DNA from: Brevibacterium daeguense
GTDB lineage: Bacteria > Actinomycetota > Actinomycetes > Actinomycetales > Brevibacteriaceae
Length of the DNA stretch: 64,000 bases
NCBI RefSeq assembly: GCF_021729135.1
Contig: NZ_JAJTWW010000015.1
Location: 62,001 to 126,000 of the forward strand
Direction of reading: 5' to 3'
In this document: positions 26,515 through 33,101 of the stretch, piece after piece
Layout: each line of letters begins with the position of its first letter
Numbering within the stretch: the stretch's first letter is position 1
Notes under the pieces: model-generated
The model's database searches: none
What the model was told of the DNA's origin: nothing
Seen by the model: only the letters and a program-made list of their open reading frames with translations
Program-made: the position numbers and the translations under genes

Positions 26515-27468
26515 TCACACTCCCGCCGAGTCGAACGCGACCTGGTCAGCCTCCCGGAGGATGCGGGCGCTCTCGTCGAGCAGCGCCTGCTCCTCCTCGG
26601 TGAGCTCCGGTTCGAGGATGCGCACGACTCCTGTCCGGCCGAGCACGGTCGGCAGACCGATGAACGTCCCGTAGCGCTCGTGGTGGGAGGCGACGTGCAT
26701 GATCGCGTGGCTGTCGTCGACGATCGCCTCGGCGATCTGCGCGACCACCGCGCCGATCCCGTGCTGGCTGGCGCCGATGCCCTCGATGATCGAGATGTTC
26801 GAGTACTTCACCGCCTCCCGGATGCGGTCCTGCACGTCTGCGACGTCCTCGCCGGTCTCCGCGATGAGGTCGAGGACGCGCCGACCGCCCACCCGGGCGA
26901 GCGACCATGCGTAGACCGCCGAGGTGCCGTGCTCTCCCAGCACCATCGCATCGACCTCGCCGGCCGGGACGCTGAGCTCCTGCCCGATCCGGTAGCGGAA
27001 CCGCACCGTGTCGATCGTCGTGCCCGACGACAGGACCGTCATCTGCGGGGCCAGGCGGCGGGCCAGGGACGCCAGCGGGTCCGGCGGGTCGGTGACGACG
27101 AGGACGGTGGCGGTGGGGTCGACCTCGCGCAGTTGGCCGATCATGTCCACGTAGGCCCGGGCGTTGGCGGGGATGAGGATGCGACGTCCGGCATCGTCGG
27201 ACCGGTCGGTGGCGCCGCCGTCCCTCTCGTTGACCCCGGCGGTGATGATGACGAGGTCGCAGCCCTTGAGGTCCTCGTACCTGCCGGCGCGGATCCGGGC
27301 CCGGGAGGTTGCGGCGGCGGCATAGGTGAAGTCCTCGGCGAGCCCGACGGCCTTCGCGTGGGTGCGGTTGACGACGATGATCTCCGGGTCGAGGCCGGTC
27401 GGGGCGATGAGGTGGGCGATCGTGGCCGCCGTGACCGCGCCTGCGCCGATGATGCCGATGCGCTTCAT
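26515..27468 (-). CDS. Lactate/malate dehydrogenase-family enzyme
   Basis: 317 aa. The Rossmann start is RIGIIGAGAVTAATIAHLI. VIITAGVNE matches the family, catalytic His is in VLGEHGTSAVYAWS, and SSGTTIDTVRFRYRIGQ corresponds to the LDH helix with the substrate Arg. Two departures from classical LDH are seen: GAGAVTAA in place of GAGxVG, and VVTDPPDPLAS where NPVD is usual. NAD-dependent oxidoreduction of a 2-hydroxy acid is likely, but lactate is not certain. A ribosome binding site GAGGAG precedes the ATG. An unusual octamer tandem repeat lies in the 5' region. Confidence 0.82.
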   Translation of the reverse strand: MKRIGIIGAGAVTAATIAHLIAPTGLDPEIIVVNRTHAKAVGLAEDFTYAAAATSRARIRAGRYEDLKGCDLVIITAGVNERDGGATDRSDDAGRRILIPANARAYVDMIGQLREVDPTATVLVVTDPPDPLASLARRLAPQMTVLSSGTTIDTVRFRYRIGQELSVPAGEVDAMVLGEHGTSAVYAWSLARVGGRRVLDLIAETGEDVADVQDRIREAVKYSNISIIEGIGASQHGIGAVVAQIAEAIVDDSHAIMHVASHHERYGTFIGLPTVLGRTGVVRILEPELTEEEQALLDESARILREADQVAFDSAGV

Positions 27469-27499
27469 GAAGTTGCTCCTCGTCGTCGAGTGGAGGGGA

Positions 27500-27572
27500 T
27501 GGCCCTGTGGCCCTGTGGCTCTGTGGCCAGATGCTGTGGCCCTGTGGCCCTGTGGCCAGATGCTGTGGCCAG
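27500..27572. repeat. TGGCCCTG octamer tandem repeat upstream of LDH-like gene
   Basis: TGGCCCTG and one-base variants repeat head to tail, interrupted twice by TGGCCAGATGC. The array is two higher-order units of 37 and 29 bp, the second lacking one octamer. It starts 32 bp before the LDH-like start codon, so it would be in its leader or promoter. Such arrays change length easily. Confidence 0.8.
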
Positions 27573-27655
27573 CATATGAGGAGTTGGGATTTCCCTACCC
27601 CGGGTGGCGGGACAGCTCCAGCGACTTCTGCCTGAGAGATCGCTGGAATGGAGGT

Positions 27656-28681
27656 ATGGCCCTCACTCTGTCCTCTGCTCGGCAGGCGACTGCTCATCGT
27701 GACCCGTCCGCCGCAACCCCTCCGATTTCAACTGCACCGGCGTCGACGGCCTCCGCCTCCCCTCCAGCCGTTCGCGGTCCGAATCACTTCGCCGACCTGC
27801 TGGTCGTCACCGCGGTGCTCGCTGCGATGCCCTACCTGGTCCTCAAGACCATGTGGCTGGCCGGGTCCCGGGTGGGTCACGTATCCGCAGACGCGGCAGC
27901 CGAGGCCGGCGAACTGCGGCATGTGATCGGCAACGCGGTCACGATCGCTCTGGTGCTGCTGTCGTTCGCCCTCGCCCTGGCGTGGAGATCGTCCGCGGTC
28001 CGGAAGCTGCCTGCGGCGGTGGTGCTCGTCCCGGCGTTCATCGGCACCGGGCTGCTGGCGCCGATCGTGACCGGGGTCCCGCTCGGGTTCGTCGTCGAAG
28101 CGGTCGTGACCGGCGCTTCGCCGCTGGCCTCAGCCGAAGGCCTGCATCCAGTCGTGTACGCCGTCGTCTACGGCGGGTTCGTCATGGTCGGCGCGGCCCA
28201 TGCCCTGCTGTTCGCCGGCAGCGCGCGCAGGCGCTGGGCGCCGGTGCTCGAACGGGTGCGGGCGCCGCGCGGGTTCTTCGTCGCCGAGGCGTCGGTCGCC
28301 CTCGTCCTCGCCGGCCTGGTGATGGGAGCGTGGGCGATCGCCGGGCCGGGAGTGTTCGGGCAGGGCGCGTCGGGTCCGCCCGGCTTCGAATCGATCACCC
28401 AGCGCTTCCTCCTCGGGGCGACTGCGGTGCTGCTGGCCGGGGGAGGGCTGACTCCGCTCCTCGGTGTGCTCGGGCGGCGGGCGCCTCGGGCGCGGTTCGC
28501 GCTCGTCGCGGTGCAGTGGGTCGGCATCGCCACCGGCGCGGTGGCCGGGCTGACGCACCTGGCGCTGAGCGCCTCGGGTACGGCCTCGCCGGTGCTGATC
28601 GCGGTGGCGCTCGCCGGCACCACGGCGGCGGTCACGTTGGCTGCGGCGTGGGCGCGGCAGTTGAGTGAGGCAGTTGAGTGA
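27656..28681 (+). CDS. Unrecognised integral membrane protein
   Basis: 341 aa from the ATG at 27656. GGAGG is only one base before it, so translation may start slightly elsewhere in frame. A Ser/Ala/Pro/Thr-rich N-terminus precedes about nine TM helices, beginning LLVVTAVLAAMPYLVLKTMW. HVIGNAVTIALVLLSFALAL, VVYAVVYGGFVMVGAAHALL and VGIATGAVAGLTHLALSASG are typical segments. I cannot assign a family. It stands alone between the divergent LDH-like gene and the small cassette. Confidence 0.7.
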   Translation: MALTLSSARQATAHRDPSAATPPISTAPASTASASPPAVRGPNHFADLLVVTAVLAAMPYLVLKTMWLAGSRVGHVSADAAAEAGELRHVIGNAVTIALVLLSFALALAWRSSAVRKLPAAVVLVPAFIGTGLLAPIVTGVPLGFVVEAVVTGASPLASAEGLHPVVYAVVYGGFVMVGAAHALLFAGSARRRWAPVLERVRAPRGFFVAEASVALVLAGLVMGAWAIAGPGVFGQGASGPPGFESITQRFLLGATAVLLAGGGLTPLLGVLGRRAPRARFALVAVQWVGIATGAVAGLTHLALSASGTASPVLIAVALAGTTAAVTLAAAWARQLSEAVE

Positions 28682-28761
28682 GGCAGTTGGCTAGGACCAC
28701 TTATCCACAATCGGCTTGAGGCGCTGACTTACCGGACCTCAGGCAAATACGATGGAAGGAG

Positions 28762-29025
28762 TTGAAGGGAAAGGATGGCCGCGACGAAGTGGGCCGTTAT
28801 TGGAGGAAGCACCCGAACAAGGAGCTCGAAGCACTTCTCGAGGAGTTCCACGAAGCGGGATGGCAGATCATCAATCCCAAGAAAAAGTACTACAAAGTGC
28901 GCTGTCCTTGCGGCAGCCACTACAGATCCATTCACATATCGCCTAGCAACCCTAGGTACAGCCAAGATGCGCTATCGTGGCTCTACCGTCAGCCTTGCTA
29001 CAGCGAGAGGGGGCACGGACAGTGA
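28762..29025 (+). CDS. Small HicA-like protein, first gene of a two-gene cassette
   Basis: 87 aa from the TTG at 28762; this start is uncertain because GGAAGGA lies too close, and a GTG at 28789 is possible. HPNKELEALLEEFHEAGWQI, NPKKKYYKVRCPCGSHYRSI and HISPSNPRYSQDALSWL recall small actinobacterial proteins with a HicA-type alpha-beta-beta-beta-alpha layout, here with CPCGSH where HicA has GSH. HicA toxins are mRNA interferases, but toxicity here is only an inference. It overlaps the next gene by 4 bp (GTGA). Confidence 0.55.
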   Translation: MKGKDGRDEVGRYWRKHPNKELEALLEEFHEAGWQIINPKKKYYKVRCPCGSHYRSIHISPSNPRYSQDALSWLYRQPCYSERGHGQ

Positions 29026-29348
29026 CGACGATGGTGGCTCTGGAAATGCGGTTCCTTGTCGAGGGAGCGGACAAGGATGATTTCGAAGCGATTCTCGACG
29101 ACCTCACGGATGAGCTCAGCGATCTCGAGGATGCCCACAGCGATCTGCTCGACGCCGCAGTGTTCGTCAGCGTGGAAGAACGGACCCTGACGATTGCAGC
29201 GACCGCGTCAGGTGAGTCCTTCGACGATGCTGAATCGGTTGCTCAATCGTGCATTCGAGCAGCAATTCACGCGACAGGCGGCGCGACTGAGGACTGGAAC
29301 GACGCGATGGACATTCAGCACAAGGAATCCACGTTGCTCGCGCGGTAG
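29022..29348 (+). CDS. Small acidic partner protein of the HicA-like gene
   Basis: 108 aa from the GTG at 29022, whose GTGA overlaps the upstream stop, so translation is probably coupled. GAGAGGGGG lies upstream of the start. The protein is acidic with a ferredoxin-like or alpha-beta pattern (MRFLVEGADKDDFEAILDDL, RTLTIAATASGESFDDAESV). I do not recognise the family. Position and size fit an antitoxin or immunity partner, but no DNA-binding motif is obvious. A strong hairpin follows at 29371. Confidence 0.6.
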   Translation: MTTMVALEMRFLVEGADKDDFEAILDDLTDELSDLEDAHSDLLDAAVFVSVEERTLTIAATASGESFDDAESVAQSCIRAAIHATGGATEDWNDAMDIQHKESTLLAR

Positions 29349-29370
29349 AGACAAGCACTTGCCACGAATC

Positions 29371-29406
29371 AGGCCATCCCCACACCAATGAGTTTGGGGA
29401 TGGCCT
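29371..29406. terminator. Hairpin terminator after the small cassette
   Basis: AGGCCATCCCCA at 29371-29382 pairs with TGGGGATGGCCT at 29395-29406, a 12-bp perfect stem with a 12-nt loop, followed by TCATCTT. It ends the two-gene cassette just before the ABC ATPase fossil. Confidence 0.7.
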
Positions 29407-29416
29407 TCATCTTGGG

Positions 29417-29590
29417 CGATTCCTCATCGTGGTGAGTCACGACGACGCCTTCCTCGCGCGCCTCGGGATCGACATCTGGGTCGAGCTGAGCGAAGAGGGA
29501 CTCGACTACTCAACCCGGCGCGCTGCTCCTACAATTCGGGCAAGGCCGCTCAACGGCGAGCGTCCGGGAATCGGGAGGTTCAGATCATGA
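29417..29590 (+). pseudogene. Orphan C-terminal fragment of an ABC (ABC-F-like) ATPase
   Basis: The frame starting at 29417 reads RFLIVVSHDDAFLARLGIDI then WVELSEEGLDY. VVSHDDAFL is the H-loop of ABC ATPases, and the spacing to WVEL resembles the end of duplicated ABC-F ATPases. No Walker A, signature or start codon is present upstream, where the hairpin terminator sits. The frame closes at TGA 29588-29590, overlapping the hydrolase ATG as ATGA. It therefore looks like the remnant of a gene once coupled to the hydrolase and displaced by the cassette. Confidence 0.6.
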
Positions 29591-30459
29591 CCGACGTCAG
29601 AACGTCCACCGTCGAGATTCCGGGAGGCACCCTGCTCTACGACGTGCGCGGCGATCTCACCGACACCAGGCATCGTCCGCTGCTGATGGTCGGCTTCCCC
29701 ATGGACGCGACCGGTTTCACGACCCTGTCCGGGTTCTTCCGGGACCGGACCGTGGTCACCTGCGACCCGCGCGGCATCGGTCGCAGCACCGCGACGCAGG
29801 GGGACGCGCCGCCGACGGTCAGGGACCACGCCGAGGACCTGAGCCTGCTGATCGACGCGCTGGACGCCGGCGCGATCGACATCTTCGCCAGCAGCGGGGG
29901 AGCGGTGAACTCCCTGGCCCTGGTGGAGACCCACGCCGACCAGGTCCGCACCCTGGTCGCCCACGAACCGCCGGTGTTCACCGTGACCTCGGACAGCGAG
30001 AACATCCTCCGGGTGACCGCCGACATCACCGACTCCTACCGCGCCAGAGGCTTCGGGGCGGCGATGGCGAAGTTCCTCCGCTTCCTCATGCTCGAAGGGG
30101 AGGTGCCGGACGACTACCTGGACCAGCCGGACCCGGACCCGGCGGCCTTCGGGCTGCCGACAGCGGACGACGGCGCCCGCAACGATCCGATGTTCGCCGG
30201 CAGCATGCTGACGATGCCGGACTACGAACCGGATCTCCAGGCGCTGAGCGCGGCATCGACCCGGATCGTACTGGGAGTCGGCGAGGAGTCCCAGAACATC
30301 ATGCCCGGACGCGCCGCCATGGGAATCGCGGAGTCCCTGGGGTGCGATCCGGAGATCTTCCCCAGCGGACACGGCGGTTTCCTGGGCGGGGAGATGGGTC
30401 ATCACGGCGAGCCCGAGGAGTTCGCCGAGGTGCTGCGGCTGGTGCTCGACGAGGGGTGA
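29587..30459 (+). CDS. Alpha/beta-hydrolase fold protein
   Basis: 290 aa. The ATG at 29587 has GGGAGG eight bases upstream. PLLMVGFPMDATGFTTLSGF is the oxyanion-hole strand, and VTCDPRGIGRSTA follows the usual order. IDIFASSGGAVNSLALV is the nucleophile elbow, Ser in A-S-S-G-G, and GHGGF near the C-terminus supplies His. The likely acid is in VLGVGEES. Hydrolase or haloperoxidase-type activity on an unknown ester is expected. It may once have been translationally coupled to an ABC-F-type gene. Confidence 0.85.
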   Translation: MTDVRTSTVEIPGGTLLYDVRGDLTDTRHRPLLMVGFPMDATGFTTLSGFFRDRTVVTCDPRGIGRSTATQGDAPPTVRDHAEDLSLLIDALDAGAIDIFASSGGAVNSLALVETHADQVRTLVAHEPPVFTVTSDSENILRVTADITDSYRARGFGAAMAKFLRFLMLEGEVPDDYLDQPDPDPAAFGLPTADDGARNDPMFAGSMLTMPDYEPDLQALSAASTRIVLGVGEESQNIMPGRAAMGIAESLGCDPEIFPSGHGGFLGGEMGHHGEPEEFAEVLRLVLDEG

Positions 30460-30519
30460 CTCCGCGCCGGGGTCGGAGGACAATGGTGACCATCCGCCCG
30501 AACCGCTAGGAGACCCGCG

Positions 30520-31110
30520 ATGGCGTACAGAATCGGATACATGGTCGGATCCCTCGCCACCGGCTCGATCAACCGCATCCTGTCGAAGGCGCTGCTCAAG
30601 GTCGCACCGGACGACCTCGAGTTCACCGAGATCGAGATCGGCAACCTGCCGCTCTACAACTACGACTACGACTCGGACTACCCCGCGGAGGGCAGGGCGC
30701 TCAAGGAGGCGATCGAATCCTCCGACGGGATCCTCCTCGTCAGCCCCGAGTACAACCGCTCGATCCCGGGCGCCCTGAAGAACGCGATCGACTGGGGCTC
30801 ACGGCCGTGGGGTGCCAACTCCTTCGCCCGCAAGCCCACCGGAGTCGTCGGCGCCTCGATCGGTGCGATCGGCACTGCAGTCGCCCAATCGCAGCTGCGC
30901 AGCGTCCTGAGCTTCCTCGACGCCCCGCAGCTGAACTCACCCGAGGTCTACATCAACTTCGACCCCGAGGTGTTCGGCGAGGACGGCGAGATCCACAACG
31001 ACAGCACGAAGGAGTTCCTCACCCACTACATGAACGAGTACTGCGCGTTCGTCCAACGGGTGCTCGACGTCAACGCCGCCGGACACATCGGTGACCCCGA
31101 GGCGACCTGA
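30520..31110 (+). CDS. NADPH-dependent FMN reductase (azoreductase/chromate reductase-like)
   Basis: 196 aa flavodoxin-like protein. GSLATGSINRILSKAL is the FMN phosphate-binding loop, IGNLPLYNYDYD and SPEYNRSIPGALKNAIDW are the diagnostic family motifs, and GASIGAIGTAVAQSQLRSVL closes the fold. It reduces FMN or quinones, azo dyes or chromate with NAD(P)H. It is 60 bp from the alpha/beta hydrolase and may be co-transcribed. Two hairpins follow its stop. Confidence 0.9.
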   Translation: MAYRIGYMVGSLATGSINRILSKALLKVAPDDLEFTEIEIGNLPLYNYDYDSDYPAEGRALKEAIESSDGILLVSPEYNRSIPGALKNAIDWGSRPWGANSFARKPTGVVGASIGAIGTAVAQSQLRSVLSFLDAPQLNSPEVYINFDPEVFGEDGEIHNDSTKEFLTHYMNEYCAFVQRVLDVNAAGHIGDPEAT

Positions 31111-31140
31111 CCGCGCCCGCTCGTCGCAAGCCGAACGGAT

Positions 31141-31167
31141 CCGCCGAGGCGGCAGGCGCCTCGGCGG
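31141..31167. terminator. GC-rich hairpin built on the GCGCCTCGG motif
   Basis: CCGCCGAGGCG at 31141-31151 and CGCCTCGGCGG at 31157-31167 form an 11-bp perfect stem with a 5-nt loop, 30 bp after the FMN reductase stop. It probably terminates that gene, although no U-tract follows. Confidence 0.5.
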
Positions 31168-31215
31168 GTCCGGTCACGTGGGCCAGTCCAAGGGGAAGTC
31201 GGACTCGCCCGAGTC

Positions 31216-31251
31216 GAGCTGAGCGCACCCGCTCGCCGGTGCGCTCAGCTC
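31216..31251. terminator. Bidirectional hairpin terminator
   Basis: GAGCTGAGCGCACC at 31216-31229 pairs perfectly with GGTGCGCTCAGCTC at 31238-31251 around an 8-nt loop. It lies between the converging reductase and CAP-domain genes, nine bases from the latter's stop. Confidence 0.7.
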
Positions 31252-31259
31252 ACGCTGCC

Positions 31260-32753
31260 TCAGCCGAGGCGGCGGCGGGTGAGCATGACGGTCGCCCCAC
31301 CGATCGCCAACAGTGCCGCGCCGAGTCCTGCACCGGCGAGCTCCGGCCCGGTGCGGGGCAGGGTGCCGGGGTTGCCTGCGGCCTCGTCGTCCGCCTCGGC
31401 GGCGTCGTCTCCACCTGCCTGGGCGTCATTCCCGCCGGCCTGGCCATCATCGTCGGAGGCGTCGTCCGTGCCGGCGGCGGCATCATCGGAAGCCTTGTCG
31501 CCGTCAGCCTTGTCAGCGGACGCGTCGTCAGCGGATCCAGCGTCACCGGCGGCCTGGGCAACCGAGGCGGCGCCCGACCCGGCCTTCGCGCCGTCCTTCT
31601 TCTCGGACTTGGCGTCGTCCTCGTCACCCTTGGCGCCGTCCTTGTCGGACTTCGCGTCGTCCTTGTCGCCCTTGTCGGCGTCGCCGGCGGCGTCTGCGCC
31701 GACGGTGAATCCGGCCTTGAGCGAATCGCTGCCCTTGGACTTCACCGTCACGCTGTAGCTGCCCTCGTAGCCGGAGATGTCATCGGTCGGCTCGCCGTGC
31801 ACGCTGAAGGTGACGGTGCCCTTGGCGTCGACCTTGCGAGTCTCGGAGTGCTCCAGCGACCCGTCGTCCTTCTTCACGAACATGGTCGCCTTGCTGCCGG
31901 CCTTGAGCCCCGAGGCCTTGATCACGACGGCATCGTCCTTCGCGACGAACTCCTCGGCCGTGAGCTGCTCGGGGTCGAGCACCAGGCCGCGCTCGCCGGC
32001 ATCCGCGTCATCCTCGGTGGAGTCGCTGTCGCTCGACCCGTGCGGGGCCTTCGACTTCTCGGACCTGTCGGAGGAGTGGCCGTCGGACTTCGAGCCGTCC
32101 TCGTCGGACTTGTGCTTGCCGGATTCGTGCTTTCCGGACTTGTCCTTGCCGTCCTTGCCCGACTTCTCCCCGTCCCCGCGGTCGTCGTCCGACTCGCCAT
32201 CCGAGCCGGCGGGTGCTTCCGAAGCCGGCTGGGGGATCGTGCCCTCGTAGTGTGCGAAGTTCTGGACGGCGTAAGTCTGACCGTTCGCGGCAACCGCGAA
32301 GCCGAGGCCGACCGCGTTGTAGGCGCCCTCGATGTTCTTCCGGTGGCCGGGGGACTCGAGCAGGGAATCGACAAGCGCGCGAGCGGTGGCGGCCGCATCC
32401 TCGCCGGGGTTGTTCTGGGCGACGTTCTCGGCGGTGCCGGTAGCACCGGTGGCGAAGGTCTTCGTGGAGGAGTCGGGGTTGTGCGACAGCTTCTGATCGG
32501 CGGCCATCGACTTGGCCCACGGCTGCGCGATGCCATCGAGGGCGAGGCTGCTCGTGAGCGGCTTCAGGCCCTTGGACTCGCGGTGCTCATTGACCTGCAC
32601 CAGCATCTGCTGGGCGACCTCGTCGTCGAAGTTCTTGGCGTCCTCGGTGGCGGCCTGCGCCGGCGGGTTGAGAGCGGGGACCGCGGCCGGGATTGCGGCG
32701 AATCCGCCGGCGGCGACAACGGCGGCGACGGGCAGTGCGAGAGAGCGCTTCAT
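31260..32753 (-). CDS. Secreted CAP-domain (SCP/PR1) protein with LPRTG anchor
   Basis: 497 aa from the ATG at 32753 (MKRSLALPVAAVV), eight bases after AAGGA; the ATG three codons earlier overlaps poorly with that site. A signal peptide ends near AQA at 32-34. The CAP domain, about residues 42-170, has VNEHRESKGLKPL, KLSHNPDS, AENVAQNN, LLESPGHRKNI and YAVQNFAHY, giving the CAP His/Glu set. A Lys/Asp/Ser-rich low-complexity linker, a beta-rich segment and a second Ala/Asp linker follow. LPRTG begins near 465, then a hydrophobic helix and TRRRLG. The role on the wall is unknown; CAP proteins bind lipids or have other activities. Confidence 0.9.
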   Translation of the reverse strand: MKRSLALPVAAVVAAGGFAAIPAAVPALNPPAQAATEDAKNFDDEVAQQMLVQVNEHRESKGLKPLTSSLALDGIAQPWAKSMAADQKLSHNPDSSTKTFATGATGTAENVAQNNPGEDAAATARALVDSLLESPGHRKNIEGAYNAVGLGFAVAANGQTYAVQNFAHYEGTIPQPASEAPAGSDGESDDDRGDGEKSGKDGKDKSGKHESGKHKSDEDGSKSDGHSSDRSEKSKAPHGSSDSDSTEDDADAGERGLVLDPEQLTAEEFVAKDDAVVIKASGLKAGSKATMFVKKDDGSLEHSETRKVDAKGTVTFSVHGEPTDDISGYEGSYSVTVKSKGSDSLKAGFTVGADAAGDADKGDKDDAKSDKDGAKGDEDDAKSEKKDGAKAGSGAASVAQAAGDAGSADDASADKADGDKASDDAAAGTDDASDDDGQAGGNDAQAGGDDAAEADDEAAGNPGTLPRTGPELAGAGLGAALLAIGGATVMLTRRRLG

Positions 32754-33101
32754 GAAATTCATCCTTGGTAGTCGGCAACGTTCGTCCCACACCGTAACGA
32801 TTCTGTTACTTGACGGCATATCGTTACCGTTTCGAAACCGAAACTAGCGGTTGCGTCCCGAACGGATTCCGCGGTTTCGTGCCCGGGGGAGCTCCGAGTG
32901 CTGATGCTGATCAAACCGCGCCTCGGGCCTCCGCGCAGCAGGGAATGAGCCCTGCGGCGCGCCGAGCGCGCGGCGGGATAAAGTAGGGACCAGCAGTGTG
33001 ATAAGCATCACAATGAAGTGGAGCGCACCCCCTGGGAATCGTCGCTGCTGGACCCGGCGGGACCTGCGCCAGCCATCGACGATCCTTGTGCGAGGAACGA
33101 C
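32754..33101. promoter_or_regulatory. 348-bp divergent control region with GTAAC repeats and a CRP/GlxR-like site
   Basis: On the CAP-gene side GTAAC occurs three times: 32794-32798 on plus, 32805-32809 and 32823-32827 on minus. The first two form GTAAC-N6-GTTAC. GTAAC-type repeats are known for the actinobacterial MtrA regulator of cell-wall genes, but the spacing here is not a textbook match. On the peptidase side TGTGATAAGCATCACA at 32997-33012 fits the CRP/GlxR consensus. AT-rich GATAAAGT near 32978 may belong to a promoter. Confidence 0.5.
32997..33012. promoter_or_regulatory. CRP/GlxR-type operator
   Basis: TGTGAT-AAGC-ATCACA is a perfect six-base inverted repeat matching TGTGA-N6-TCACA. 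It lies 90 bp upstream of the M28 peptidase start. CRP/GlxR regulators respond to cAMP in actinobacteria; regulation here is inferred. Confidence 0.6.

Noticed and set aside
28762..29348. Firm HicAB toxin-antitoxin assignment
   Set aside because: The first protein has only a loose HicA-like pattern and the second lacks HicB's DNA-binding domain, so the pair is reported only as TA-like.
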